A stretch of DNA of 64,000 bases from Paenibacillus sp. JJ-223 (lineage in GTDB: Bacteria > Bacillota > Bacilli > Paenibacillales > Paenibacillaceae): assembly GCF_927798175.1 (NCBI RefSeq), contig NZ_CAKMMP010000001.1:124001-188000 (forward strand), in the 5' to 3' direction. Made by a program: the position numbers and the translations under genes. The notes below the pieces were generated by a model. It worked only from the letters and a program-made list of their open reading frames with translations. It had not been told where the DNA came from and did not search any database. Below are positions 1-9,376 of the stretch, piece after piece (within the stretch, counting starts at the first letter, position 1; every line of letters begins with the position of its first letter).

Positions 1-2
1 AT

Positions 3-200
3 CAGGTGTTCAATTTGTACAACCCGCTGGTCTACAGTACGGGAGATATCATCGACACATATGTCTATCGTTCTTCCTTGCTGAACGGACAGTACGGGTT
101 CGGGACCGCGGTAGGACTGTTCAAATCGGGGATCAGCCTGATCTTGATCGTCGTATCCTACAGGCTGGCCTATAAGTATGCCAATTATAAAATATTCTAA
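3..200 (+). CDS. Sugar ABC transporter permease, LplB type (3' end only)
   Basis: Only the last 65 codons lie in the window; the reading frame is open to the left edge. The visible end carries NLYNPLVYSTGDIIDTYVYR and then a final membrane segment, closely matching the C-terminus of the complete permease at 15904-16818 (NLYNPVVYESGDILDTYVYR). This is the first inner-membrane subunit of a CUT1 importer of the LplB/YtcP class. The next permease starts 19 bases downstream, so they share an operon. The identity of the family is firm from the paralogue; the substrate is not visible. Confidence 0.85.
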   Translation, partial: QVFNLYNPLVYSTGDIIDTYVYRSSLLNGQYGFGTAVGLFKSGISLILIVVSYRLAYKYANYKIF

Positions 201-218
201 CAGGGAGGGAGAGGGATC

Positions 219-1088
219 GTGTACCATAAGACGACAGGCTATAGAGTATTCTCGGTGTTCAACTATGCGTTTATGATTTTGGCGGGACTGGCGTGTTTTC
301 TTCCGCTCCTTCATCTATTGGCGCAATCGCTCAGCAGCAAAGCGGCCGTTAGCGGCAACCTGGTGTCGTTTTGGCCGGTCGGATTCAATGTGGATAGCTA
401 CGTAAAAACGTTTAACAATTCCAATTTCATCGGTTCCATGCTGACATCCATCCTTCGAACGGTTTTGGGCACGTCAATCAGCATGTTTATCCTTACCTGT
501 GCAGGATATGCCCTCTCCAAGGAGTTCCGGGGCCGCAACGCGCTGATGTGGTTTTTTATCTTTACGATGCTCTTCTCCGGAGGATTGATCCCTTCTTACA
601 TTTTGGTGACAAGCCTCGGGTTGAAGGATACCATTTGGGCGCTTGTGCTGCCGGGAGCGTTCGGAGCCTACAATCTGATTCTTCTCGTCAATTTCTTCAA
701 AACGATTCCAAAAGCGTTGGAAGAAGCGGCATTTATTGATGGAGCGTCCTTTTTCGCCATCCTCAGCAAAATTTATTTGCCATTGTCTCTGCCGGGACTG
801 GCGACCGTATCCCTGTTTATTATGGTGGGGCACTGGAATTCCTGGTTTGACGGGATTTTGTACATGTCGGATGCGAGCAAATATCCGCTGGCTTCTTTTC
901 TGCAAACGGTGGTGGTGCAGAGCAACATGCAGAATATGGCCATGAGCCAGGCCGAAGTCGAAGCCATGTCGGAGCAAAGCATTAAAGCAGCCCAAATTTT
1001 CGTCAGCACGCTGCCGATCATATTGGTCTATCCTTTTTTGCAACGATATTTCGTGAAGGGCATCGTGCTGGGGGCTGTCAAAGAATAA
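219..1088 (+). CDS. Sugar ABC transporter permease, YtcP/LplC type
   Basis: A 289-residue integral membrane protein with about six hydrophobic segments and the permease EAA loop (EEAAFIDGASFFAILSKIYLP, near residues 168-188) that contacts the ATPase. It ends in the family-typical FLQRYFVKGIVLGAVKE. The GTG start is chosen because a purine-rich site AGGGAGGGAGAGGG lies just upstream. It is the second permease of the importer whose lipoprotein follows at 1109. No ATPase gene is nearby, as is common for this class, where a shared MsmX-like ATPase is used; that sharing is inference. Confidence 0.93.
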   Translation: MYHKTTGYRVFSVFNYAFMILAGLACFLPLLHLLAQSLSSKAAVSGNLVSFWPVGFNVDSYVKTFNNSNFIGSMLTSILRTVLGTSISMFILTCAGYALSKEFRGRNALMWFFIFTMLFSGGLIPSYILVTSLGLKDTIWALVLPGAFGAYNLILLVNFFKTIPKALEEAAFIDGASFFAILSKIYLPLSLPGLATVSLFIMVGHWNSWFDGILYMSDASKYPLASFLQTVVVQSNMQNMAMSQAEVEAMSEQSIKAAQIFVSTLPIILVYPFLQRYFVKGIVLGAVKE

Positions 1089-1108
1089 AAGCGAGGGGGA
1101 TTATTTCA

Positions 1109-2794
1109 ATGAAAAAAAGAAGTAATGGTTGGAAAATGGCAAGCATGATCATGCTGTCGACGGCGCTTGTTGCCGGCTGCAGCAGTGGAGAAAGCAAAAC
1201 CGTCGCCACGACGGAATCGGTGCTCAAGGACGGAAAATACGATCCTCCGATCACGATGACGATTGCGAAACAACAGGATGAAAACGCGGGCAAATACATC
1301 AATGGCGAAAGTTTGAACGACAATGTGCTGACCCGTTGGGGCGAGGAAAAGCTGGGGATCAAAGTCGAAACCACCTTGCTGGGCGGTGACGCTTCGCAAT
1401 ACAATACCAAGCTGCGGCTGGCGCTCACGGGCTCGGAGAAGCTGCCTGACGTTCTGCCGGTGTATGACACCATGCTGGTGAATGATTTGATCGAATCCGG
1501 GCGGGTCAAGGAAATTACCGAAGATATCGCAGTTTACATGCCTGACCGGATTAAAGAAATTTACAAACAATACCCGTCGACCTTCAATCCGGTTGTCAGG
1601 GATGGCAAAGTTTACGGGATGGCGATCGCGCCGAATTTGACGGAAGGCGAAGTCATGCTGATCCGCCAGGACTGGCTCGACAAATTGCAGTTGAAGGCGC
1701 CGACGACAATCGAGGAATTCGAGCAGGTCATCGCGGCGTTTACCAATGACGACCCGGACGGCAATGGCAAACAAGATACATACGGCTTTACGTTCTCCGG
1801 TAAAGATTCGTACAACACGGGTTGGGTCAGCGATCCGGTCATGATTTTCAGCGCATATACGGGCAAACATCTCCCTCGCCAATGGTATAACGATAACGGC
1901 AAACTGACCTATGGATCGGTGGCCGCCGGCAACAAGGAGGCGCTTGCAAAGCTGCGCGATTGGTATGCCAAAGGGTATTTGAACAAGGAACTAGCCACGC
2001 AGGGTGCGTGGGACGCACTGTCGGATTTTACCCAAGGGAAAGCAGGCATCATCATCGGTCGTCCTTGGCTATACGGCAGTGTGATGGATGTTGAGAAAAA
2101 TATAGAGGGAGCGAAAATCAGCGCTTATCCGACCATTCAAGGCGTGAACGGTGACAAAACCTATCAATCCGCCCAGCTGAATGATGGCGTGTTTATGTTT
2201 AACAAGGATTTTCAGAACATGGAAGCGTTCTTCCTGTACTACGATAAAATGTACGATGCCGCGTTCGGTACCGGAGAGTTTAAATACGGCTACGCCCAGG
2301 GATACGATTATGATATCGTCAATGACGAAGTGACGTTTGATCCGCAGAAATTCAACAAGCCTTTGGATGCCGTGCAAGGCGTCGGGAAAATGGCATTTAC
2401 CAAAAATACGCCGAGCGTAGACGGCCCCGGCAAATCGTATTACGATCTGGCGAATGGTGCGAAGCCCGATACGGGCGTCCTGATCCGAAGTGCATCAAGT
2501 GATCCAACGACCAAAGACGGGTATCGGATTTCATACGAAAACCGGGATGCGTTGCTGCCAAATGCATTTAATGGGCCGCCTACAACAACGATGCAAAATG
2601 TATGGGAGCAGTTGACCACGATGGAACAGGAAACATTCACCAAAATCATTTATGGCAATGAGCCGCTTGAAGCGTTTGATGCCTTTGTCAAACAGTGGCA
2701 CGAAAAAGGCGGAGACGACGTGATCGAAGAAGTCAACGAATGGTACAACCAGGCAAGCGAGACGGATGTCATGGCCATGATGAAGTTGAAATAA
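1109..2794 (+). CDS. Extracellular sugar-binding lipoprotein (LplA/LipO-like)
   Basis: A 561-residue solute-binding protein. It starts with a lysine-rich n-region and hydrophobic core ending in lipobox LVAGC, so Cys24 should be lipidated and the protein anchored outside the membrane. Residues about 214-223 (DDPDGNGKQD) form a calcium-loop-like segment inside the domain, as known in AlgQ-type binding proteins. The C-terminal half carries W-rich ligand-site-like sequence. It sits 20 bases after the permease and delivers sugar to it. The neighbouring GH43 genes suggest a plant-type oligosaccharide, but the ligand is not readable from sequence. Confidence 0.92.
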   Translation: MKKRSNGWKMASMIMLSTALVAGCSSGESKTVATTESVLKDGKYDPPITMTIAKQQDENAGKYINGESLNDNVLTRWGEEKLGIKVETTLLGGDASQYNTKLRLALTGSEKLPDVLPVYDTMLVNDLIESGRVKEITEDIAVYMPDRIKEIYKQYPSTFNPVVRDGKVYGMAIAPNLTEGEVMLIRQDWLDKLQLKAPTTIEEFEQVIAAFTNDDPDGNGKQDTYGFTFSGKDSYNTGWVSDPVMIFSAYTGKHLPRQWYNDNGKLTYGSVAAGNKEALAKLRDWYAKGYLNKELATQGAWDALSDFTQGKAGIIIGRPWLYGSVMDVEKNIEGAKISAYPTIQGVNGDKTYQSAQLNDGVFMFNKDFQNMEAFFLYYDKMYDAAFGTGEFKYGYAQGYDYDIVNDEVTFDPQKFNKPLDAVQGVGKMAFTKNTPSVDGPGKSYYDLANGAKPDTGVLIRSASSDPTTKDGYRISYENRDALLPNAFNGPPTTTMQNVWEQLTTMEQETFTKIIYGNEPLEAFDAFVKQWHEKGGDDVIEEVNEWYNQASETDVMAMMKLK

Positions 2795-2821
2795 AGTTTG
2801 GTTAGAGGGAGATGATGAAGC

Positions 2822-4534
2822 GTGATTAAAGGGAAACAAGGGATGGCGATCGTCATTGCAATGTTGTTGCTGGCCTTTCATTTCTCGTCCTCGGCACAAA
2901 CCGTTCATGCTGCCGGCGAGGAAACGAATATTGCCGCAACCCTGTTTGTGCTGAAGAACGAATCAGAAGTATCCAATGCCAAAATACACTGGGCACCTGT
3001 CGACGGAGCGACGGGATACGAGCTGTTCAGATCCGAAAACAATGAACCTTTTGCATTATTGCAGACACTAGGCGGAACTACGACGGATGATTATGACCTT
3101 AACATGGGCAGCACATACAGGTATCAAGTGAAGGCGTATGCCGGCAATTCCTTGTTAACTTCCGCCGTTTCGCCCGAATACACACCTTACGTCCTTCCGG
3201 ATAACCTCACCACATTTGATAATACAACAAAATCAACCCTAAACCTTCCGAATGAACTTAAAGTCGGGGATACCTACTACAGGTTCAATTTCGTGCAAAA
3301 GCCATCTGGCGGATTTGGCCAAATGATCCAACAGACGTCGACCGACGATATAACCTATGGGAACGACAAAGTGGTACTTTCCTATACGGATCATCCGGAC
3401 CTGGCCGATTCCAAATTTGAGGGTATCAATATTCTGTACCATGCGCCTACAAATAAATTTGTATTTTGGGCCCACTACGAGAACAGCAGGGACTACACGC
3501 TGGCCAGAGTATCGGTGGCTTCGGCGACGCCTGGAGAGCACTTTACGTTTCACAAAAGCTTTCGACCGGAAGGAAACGAGTCCAGGGACATCTCCATTTT
3601 CAAGGACGACGACGGTTCTGCCTATTTGATCTCCACGGCGAATAACAATTCGGATACGATTTTGTATCAGTTGACCTCCGATTGGCTGGACGTGGATCAT
3701 CAAGTTTCCGTGATTTACCAAAACCAACATAGGGAACTGCCGAAAGTCATCAAAAAAGACGGCATGTATTATTTGTTTTCTTCCCAGGCTGCCGGCTGGT
3801 ATCCAAGCATACCGATGTATTCCTCGGCCACAAGCATGGATGGGGAATGGTCTGAGCTGCGCGTGATCGGCAATACGTCGACCTTCTCGGCGCAATCGGG
3901 CTCCGTGATGCGGGTAAAGCCAAACACCGGCGACAACGTCGTGATGGTGGCTTATCGCTGGATGTTCGGTTGGGCAGGTACGCAAAACGGTACAACCGAG
4001 GAACGATTGCTCCCTGTCTGGTTCTCCAATGGTTACGCATTCTATGATTACTTTGATCAAATTCTGTACAATGCAAACGATGATGTCGTCGTTCCCGTCC
4101 AGAACGGCAAACTGCTGTCGCAAGGCAAAGAGGCCACGGCGCAAACGGCGTCGGGAACCAAACCGGCCAGCTACGCCAATGATGGAAGCTACCAAACCGA
4201 ATGGACCGCCGCAAGCAGCGCCTGGCCGCATTGGTGGAAGGTAGATCTGGGCTCGGTTCAACAGATCAATAACGTGCAGATTTCCTGGTGGATGCAAAAA
4301 GGCTCTGAAGGATTCTACAAGTATAACATTGAGACGAGCACAGACAATGTCCATTGGACGGTAGCCTTGGATCGGACCGGCAATACGTCTTACGGCTTCA
4401 CTTCCGATAGCCTCTCAAATACGGCCAGGTATGTAAGAATAAATATGCAAGGCGCAAAGCTGCACAATAACCCTAACAACTGGTATACTCCAAGGCTGTG
4501 GGAAGTGAAGATATTCGGAACGGACATCGATTAA
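2822..4534 (+). CDS. Secreted GH43-like beta-propeller protein with C-terminal discoidin (CBM32-like) domain
   Basis: A 570-residue exported protein. The signal peptide is hydrophobic to about residue 30 (ending HAAGEE). Residues about 35-115 look like a fibronectin-III/Ig-like module (KIHWAPVDGATGYELFRSE). Residues about 130-420 are a GH43-type propeller with RDISIFKDDDGSAYLIS and HRELPKVIKKDGMYYLF. Residues about 435-570 are an F5/8 type C fold (WWKVDLGSVQQINNVQISWW). It resembles GH43 subfamily 24-like galactosidases in the middle blades but lacks the first-blade motif HGG...YYWYGE present in the neighbour at 4581, so catalysis is uncertain. GTG start after AGAGGGAGATG. Confidence 0.82.
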   Translation: MIKGKQGMAIVIAMLLLAFHFSSSAQTVHAAGEETNIAATLFVLKNESEVSNAKIHWAPVDGATGYELFRSENNEPFALLQTLGGTTTDDYDLNMGSTYRYQVKAYAGNSLLTSAVSPEYTPYVLPDNLTTFDNTTKSTLNLPNELKVGDTYYRFNFVQKPSGGFGQMIQQTSTDDITYGNDKVVLSYTDHPDLADSKFEGINILYHAPTNKFVFWAHYENSRDYTLARVSVASATPGEHFTFHKSFRPEGNESRDISIFKDDDGSAYLISTANNNSDTILYQLTSDWLDVDHQVSVIYQNQHRELPKVIKKDGMYYLFSSQAAGWYPSIPMYSSATSMDGEWSELRVIGNTSTFSAQSGSVMRVKPNTGDNVVMVAYRWMFGWAGTQNGTTEERLLPVWFSNGYAFYDYFDQILYNANDDVVVPVQNGKLLSQGKEATAQTASGTKPASYANDGSYQTEWTAASSAWPHWWKVDLGSVQQINNVQISWWMQKGSEGFYKYNIETSTDNVHWTVALDRTGNTSYGFTSDSLSNTARYVRINMQGAKLHNNPNNWYTPRLWEVKIFGTDID

Positions 4535-4580
4535 CGATTTTTTCCTAAAACATGAAGTGAAATAGAAGGGAGGCAGCGGC

Positions 4581-5522
4581 GTGAATACTAGACTAACCAA
4601 TGGCAGCATTTGGAATGATATAAACGGTGAGCCGATCCATGCCCATGGCGGACATATTCTGTTCCATGATGATTTTTATTATTGGTATGGCGAAGACCGC
4701 AGAGGCGATATGTATGTTAGCTGTTATCGTTCCAAAGATCTATTCAACTGGGAGTTTCGAAATCATATCCTGACGACTTCAACTCCGGTGGCGCCGATTA
4801 GAGTCCGAACGAATCTGGGATTAGTGAACGAAAAGGGTGGAAAAGTCAATCTGGAACGGCCTAAGGTGCTCTTTAATCCGGCGACAAAGAAATTTGTTCT
4901 CTGGGTTCACTATGAAAACGGGAACGATTACCACGACGCTGCATGCGCCATTGCCACATCCGATTCTCCCGATGGCCATTTCGTGTATCATGGCAGCTTT
5001 AATCCCTTTGGGTATATGTCGCGGGACTGCACCCTTTTTCAGGATGATGACGGTACTGCCTATTTTATTTCGGCTGCCAGAGACAATGCGGATCTTCATG
5101 TTTATCGGCTGCAGGAAGATTACCTTAATGTTGAATGTCTTGTCGGGAAGCTATGGCAGGGTGAGTACCGGGAAGCGCCTGCCGTCTTCAAGCGAAATGG
5201 GAAGTATTATATGCTCACCTCTTTTTGCACGGGTTGGGAGCCGAATCAAGGGAAATATGCGATGGCCGACTCCATGGAGGGTCCGTGGAGCATGCTTAGC
5301 GATTTCGGGGACGAAACGACGTACCATACCCAGCCCGCCTTTGTACTGAAGCGGTCGGAGCAGGAATTCCTGTACTTTTCCGATCGCTGGAACGGAGCCG
5401 ATTACTTTCAATCCAGCTATGTGGTATTGCCGATCGAATTTCATGGGGACGTTCCGACCCTGAATGATTATTCTTCGTTTTTATTCGAAAGAGAAACCCG
5501 TTCGATGATGTTTGAACGTTAA
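4581..5522 (+). CDS. Cytoplasmic glycoside hydrolase family 43 protein (exo-beta-galactosidase-like)
   Basis: A 313-residue single-domain propeller without signal peptide. Motifs in order: AHGGHILFHDDFYYWYGED near residues 14-32, RPKVLFNPATKKFVLWVHYE, SRDCTLFQDDDGTAYFIS, and REAPAVFKRNGKYYMLTS, whose Glu is the expected general acid. This pattern is that of GH43 subfamily 24 (exo-beta-1,3-galactanase type), where the usual Asp base is known to be replaced. It probably trims imported oligosaccharide inside the cell. GTG start with GAAGGGAGGC 6 bases upstream. Subfamily placement is from memory of motifs. Confidence 0.82.
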   Translation: MNTRLTNGSIWNDINGEPIHAHGGHILFHDDFYYWYGEDRRGDMYVSCYRSKDLFNWEFRNHILTTSTPVAPIRVRTNLGLVNEKGGKVNLERPKVLFNPATKKFVLWVHYENGNDYHDAACAIATSDSPDGHFVYHGSFNPFGYMSRDCTLFQDDDGTAYFISAARDNADLHVYRLQEDYLNVECLVGKLWQGEYREAPAVFKRNGKYYMLTSFCTGWEPNQGKYAMADSMEGPWSMLSDFGDETTYHTQPAFVLKRSEQEFLYFSDRWNGADYFQSSYVVLPIEFHGDVPTLNDYSSFLFERETRSMMFER

Positions 5523-5566
5523 GAATTGCGGTTAATGTAAACAAACTACAATGGACTTCTTCGCAG

Positions 5567-5598
5567 AACAAGCCGGAAACCAAGGTTCCCGGCTTGTT
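5567..5598. terminator. Bidirectional hairpin between convergent genes
   Basis: A perfect 10-bp stem (AACAAGCCGG / CCGGCTTGTT) with a 12-base loop lies between the convergent GH43 and isomerase genes. T-tracts are weak on both sides, so termination efficiency is uncertain. Confidence 0.6.
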
Positions 5599-5623
5599 TG
5601 CAGTTCTTTCATTACTCCATCCG

Positions 5624-6451
5624 TTACAAAGCTTCGAACACGCGATCAAAACCCGCTTTCGATTTGGCGAACAGTTCGCTTGAAGCAAGGGTCGGTGCAG
5701 GCGCCAGCACTTCTTGGGCTACAACTCCCGTGTAACCAATGGCCTGCAAATTTTTCAGGAAGCCCTTCAAATCGATGACCCCCTCGCCGGGATATAAGCG
5801 TTCATGATCAAGCAATTGTTCAATCGGCAAATCGTAAGCATCATTGATATGAACGTGAACAATCTGCTCCTTTTTCAAATTCAGCACCTCTTCGATCCGT
5901 AAACCGTTCGTATGCCAATGATAGGAGTCTACCAACAAGCCTACGTTGGGAACGTGAATGGCATCGATCCAGTCCAGGGTATGCTCCACACTCCAAATAA
6001 ACGGATTTTTCCATTGGGTTCGCAAATGATGGCAGCCCACGAACTCCAGCCCGAGCCGAATACCGTAGGCGCCCAAAATATCGGCGCAAAGTCTCAATCT
6101 TCTTGTAGCCGCTGCCATAAATGGCGCCGCCGGCTGGTCCGTCGATGGTAAAACATAGGTGCAGCAGTTGAAACAATTCAGCGCAGCAGAGGCTTCGGCC
6201 ATTTCAACCAGAGATGGAAGGCCTTCGCGAAATTGCTGTTCCGAGTTTCTCCAGTCCACCGTCAAATCCGATGAACCGATGATGATCTGATTGCTTTCCA
6301 ACAGGTGTGCGGCCTGTTCCTTGCCATATTGTCGAACCAATGAGAGCGGATTCAAATCGACGGACTGGAAACCGTGCTTTGCCGCATTTGTAATATACTG
6401 TTCATCCGACTCGATCTTTCCCAAACCTGCCTTCGTTAATCCTCTAATCAT
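5624..6451 (-). CDS. Sugar phosphate isomerase/epimerase family protein (xylose isomerase-like TIM barrel)
   Basis: A 275-residue AP-endonuclease-2/xylose-isomerase-like barrel. Visible signatures are LGLEFVGCHH, NVGLLVDSYHWHTNG, VHVHINDAYD and a late VAQEVL, giving the usual Glu/Asp/His/Glu metal site. Cytoplasmic; the sugar is unknown. The reading frame is open to 6532, but AGGAGG at 6460-6465 lies only 2 bases from the ATG at 6457 and 8 bases from the ATG at 6451, so 6451 is preferred and the extra N-terminal residues are probably untranslated. It is convergent with the GH43 operon and divergent from marR. Confidence 0.85.
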   Translation of the reverse strand: MIRGLTKAGLGKIESDEQYITNAAKHGFQSVDLNPLSLVRQYGKEQAAHLLESNQIIIGSSDLTVDWRNSEQQFREGLPSLVEMAEASAALNCFNCCTYVLPSTDQPAAPFMAAATRRLRLCADILGAYGIRLGLEFVGCHHLRTQWKNPFIWSVEHTLDWIDAIHVPNVGLLVDSYHWHTNGLRIEEVLNLKKEQIVHVHINDAYDLPIEQLLDHERLYPGEGVIDLKGFLKNLQAIGYTGVVAQEVLAPAPTLASSELFAKSKAGFDRVFEAL

Positions 6452-6562
6452 CCTCATCGCCTCCTGTAACCGTCCACTAGTCTGATATGCAATTACTCCT
6501 GTACCCAATCCAATCAAATTCAGGATATACATTCATAATAACAGCAGCATCCAAAAAAGAAA

Positions 6563-6652
6563 CGATATAAGTTGAACGAATTATTTTTACACGGAGCTAC
6601 TAGGTGGTCGGAACCATCGTCCGATCGCGGTTAACCCCAGATTTTTTTTGAT
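6563..6652 (-). repeat. Structured repeat, copy E (right half only)
   Basis: Read on the minus strand this matches the right half of copy C (29976-30171): AAATCTGGGG, GCGATCGGA, GATGGTTC and GTGTAAAAATAATTCGTTC, ending in a degenerate end repeat TTCAACTTATATCG. The left half is missing; the match stops at the internal hairpin. It lies between the divergent isomerase and marR genes. The similarity to copy C over about 85 bases is plain by eye. Confidence 0.85.
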
Positions 6653-6700
6653 CCGCTTAGTGCAATATTTGCTTTTTCTCACGATAAATTCTAAAATTAA

Positions 6701-6724
6701 TATGTATACGAATTATATGTATAC
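6701..6724. promoter_or_regulatory. Candidate MarR operator
   Basis: Two copies of TATGTATAC (each containing the palindrome GTATAC) are spaced 15 bp apart immediately before the marR start. The layout suits autoregulation of the marR-FUSC pair. No regulator-binding data are available from sequence alone. Confidence 0.5.
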
Positions 6725-6751
6725 TAATCAATTTTGAAGGTGGAGACACTT

Positions 6752-7192
6752 ATGAATCTTAGCTCCGAAGAATTATATGGATATGCCTTAACGAAAACAA
6801 GCAGAGCGATTCTTCGTTTTCTTACAGGCCATTTAAAGCGTTTTTCCATTACGCCCGAACAGTGGACGGTATTGAAGAGGGTGTTTGAGCATGAAGGCAT
6901 TACACAAAAAGAGCTGGCTGTCATTGCGGATAAGGACCCTGCCACCTTGGCAAAAATACTGGATAACCTGGAGAGGAATCGGCTGATCGTTCGCCAAACC
7001 AATCGTCAGGACCGTCGTTCATATTTGATTTTCATTACAGAAGATGGCACGAAATTAAGAAACGAGGTCGAAAAGGATTTGGAACAGGTTTTCGATCAAG
7101 TATTGGAAGGGATTACGGAGGATGAATTAACCATGTTCAGCCGTGTATTATCCCGCATCGAAAAAAATGCGATAGCCCATACCCAAAATTAG
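6752..7192 (+). CDS. MarR family transcriptional regulator
   Basis: A 146-residue winged-helix repressor: helix-turn-helix GITQKELAVIADKDPATLAKILDNLE, then the wing RQTNRQDRRSYLIFITEDG, flanked by long dimerisation helices. The ATG at 6752 is preferred over an upstream in-frame TTG because GAAGGTGGAG sits 6 to 8 bases before it. It is followed 21 bases later by a FUSC-type exporter gene, a typical regulator/efflux pairing, so it probably represses that exporter and itself in response to an aromatic or phenolic ligand; the ligand is inference. Confidence 0.92.
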   Translation: MNLSSEELYGYALTKTSRAILRFLTGHLKRFSITPEQWTVLKRVFEHEGITQKELAVIADKDPATLAKILDNLERNRLIVRQTNRQDRRSYLIFITEDGTKLRNEVEKDLEQVFDQVLEGITEDELTMFSRVLSRIEKNAIAHTQN

Positions 7193-7213
7193 TTTGAAAC
7201 AGAGGTTGGTAAG

Positions 7214-9163
7214 ATGGATCATCAACAGACTCATGACAACAGAAGGCGGGCAAAGCATCATTTTCCGAAGAAAACAACGGTTAAAGAAGCCTTTCGAATC
7301 AAACCTAGCCCGTTAAACTGGTTCAGGGGAGTCGGCTCTGCGATCAGTGTGGGCATTCCCTCGTTGACCGGTTTTTGGATCGGAGACCCTGCCCTCGGCA
7401 TATTGGCATCCGTCGGAGGTTTCACCTTTCTTTATGTAACTAATGAAACCTATTCCCAGCGAGCGGCAAGATTATTCTGGGTTGCGCTTGGATTAACCGC
7501 TTCATTTGCGCTTGGCGCGTTAAGCTCCTATAATGACATGTTTATGGTGCTCATGTTTGGGGTGATCGGAGGGCTGGCCACGTTTCTGTTTCAACGTTTT
7601 CAGATGGCCGGCCCTGGCGGCATGTTTTTTGTTCTCGCTTATTCGATTGGCACCTCCATGCCGCATGAACCGAGTGCTTTGGGCCCCAATGTGTTGTGCG
7701 TATTGTGCGGGGCGATTTTTGCCTGGATCGTCGGAATGGCGGGAGTGCTCGTAAAGCCTTACGCTGCCGAGACCAAGGCGGTCTCTGCCGTCTATCATAG
7801 CCTGTCGAATCTGCTGTCCTCCATCGGAACGGATCATTATACAGAACGGCAGCATCAGGCGGCGTTTCTCATGAAACAGGCGGATCGGACATTGTCCCAT
7901 TCCTATGTTTTTGGAAAACGGAACGATAACACACGCGCTTTGGAAAAATGGAAAAGATTGAACGCGCAAGCCGGCGTAATATTCCTTTCGATTCTCGATG
8001 TTTCGCTGGAGCCGAAACACGAGATCGAAGATCAACTCGCTGAAACGCTGCGGATCATAGGCAATCAGCTCCATCAGAACAACAGCGAGAAGCATTTCGA
8101 CGTCCGAATGCCCGAGGAGGGAAGCAGTGCTTCGCTTATCGCATTATATTCAAACGTGAAGTCCGCGGTTGAGATGAACTGCGATACAACTCATTCGGTT
8201 CTTTCCCCTACACCCGCTGCGAATATCGATTTCCGTTTCCGTGACAATTTCCAAAACGCGTTCAACAAGCAATCCCATTTGCACTATGCCGCTCTCCGCT
8301 ATGGAATCGTGCTTTTGATTTCAGCGGCTATTGCCTATGGTTTTCATTTGAACCGTTCGTATTGGGTTCCTTTATCCGCGGCTGCAGTCATGGGTGGCGG
8401 AACTTACGTCAGCAGTCTGCATCGGGGGATTCAGCGTTCCGCGGGCACGATGATTGGCATTTTGGTCGGTGCGGCCTTGTTATGGCTGAAACCTCAGGGG
8501 GTATGGGTTCCGTTAACGTTGGCCGGGCTTCAATTTATTGTCGAACTGATCTATGCCCGAAATTACTCGTTGGCGGTTATTTTCATCACCCCCAGTACGT
8601 TGCTGATCGGAACGACGATTAATCCGGCGCTGACCAGCGGGTATTTCATATCTGCTCGAATCGTCGATATCATCATCGGGAGCTTCGTGGCCATCGTCGG
8701 AACAACGCTGTTATGGAGGAAGATTTATTCCAGACGACTGCTTGCCGTATTGTCGGATGCCGTTGCGAAGGAAGGGGAAGCCTTGATTGCCATGTTGAAG
8801 AGTGAACGTGCAGAGCTTAAAGAGTCCAAACGACAGGAGCTTCAACACGCCCTGCTACGGCTTCGCTCGGTTTATGACAGTGCGTTTGCCGAGTCGATCA
8901 GCAGGGATGCAAAGATCACGAGCCTTTGGCCGGCCGTGGGGGACTGTTTGCATCTCGGATACATGCTGCTGGCAGCGTCCCGCCATCCTGCCGGGGAACC
9001 GATGCCGGAGGCACGGACGATGGAGTACGGTCGCTATTTCGAAAGGCTTGCAAACTCCATTAAAGATAAGAAGAAACCCGTTATGGACATTCCGGAGCTG
9101 CCCGAATACCCTGCCATCTATGAAGATATTGCCCAATTTCAACGTTCTTTGCGCATCATTTGA
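7214..9163 (+). CDS. FUSC family membrane protein (aromatic acid exporter-like)
   Basis: A 649-residue protein with the two-block layout of the FUSC/ArAE family. The first block of about five membrane helices spans residues 30-185, a soluble region 190-370, and a second helical block 375-500 (GIVLLISAAIAYGFHLNRSYWVP is characteristic), then a cytosolic tail. Family members export aromatic acids or related compounds at the inner membrane. ATG start after GAGGTTGGTAAG. Co-transcribed with marR. Substrate unknown. Confidence 0.85.
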   Translation: MDHQQTHDNRRRAKHHFPKKTTVKEAFRIKPSPLNWFRGVGSAISVGIPSLTGFWIGDPALGILASVGGFTFLYVTNETYSQRAARLFWVALGLTASFALGALSSYNDMFMVLMFGVIGGLATFLFQRFQMAGPGGMFFVLAYSIGTSMPHEPSALGPNVLCVLCGAIFAWIVGMAGVLVKPYAAETKAVSAVYHSLSNLLSSIGTDHYTERQHQAAFLMKQADRTLSHSYVFGKRNDNTRALEKWKRLNAQAGVIFLSILDVSLEPKHEIEDQLAETLRIIGNQLHQNNSEKHFDVRMPEEGSSASLIALYSNVKSAVEMNCDTTHSVLSPTPAANIDFRFRDNFQNAFNKQSHLHYAALRYGIVLLISAAIAYGFHLNRSYWVPLSAAAVMGGGTYVSSLHRGIQRSAGTMIGILVGAALLWLKPQGVWVPLTLAGLQFIVELIYARNYSLAVIFITPSTLLIGTTINPALTSGYFISARIVDIIIGSFVAIVGTTLLWRKIYSRRLLAVLSDAVAKEGEALIAMLKSERAELKESKRQELQHALLRLRSVYDSAFAESISRDAKITSLWPAVGDCLHLGYMLLAASRHPAGEPMPEARTMEYGRYFERLANSIKDKKKPVMDIPELPEYPAIYEDIAQFQRSLRII

Positions 9164-9376
9164 TGGCCTCAGCGAATCCTATTGGCTGATTGTATCCTCA
9201 TCTGGAAGGATCCTGGTTCCATGCAATACCAATAATTATTCCGAATAGTTAAAGTCAGGATGCTCATAATATCGGTGGACTGACAAATAAGGAACAGGTT
9301 GGCCAAAGGCGAAAATCCGGACCTAACACTGTTCCTTGTGCAGCTAATCGACCAAAAAACAGGAGGCAATGCGCGA

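Noticed and set aside
3239..4354. 371-codon open frame antisense to the secreted GH43-like gene
   Set aside because: No ribosome site or recognisable domain; the sense frame has signal peptide and domains.
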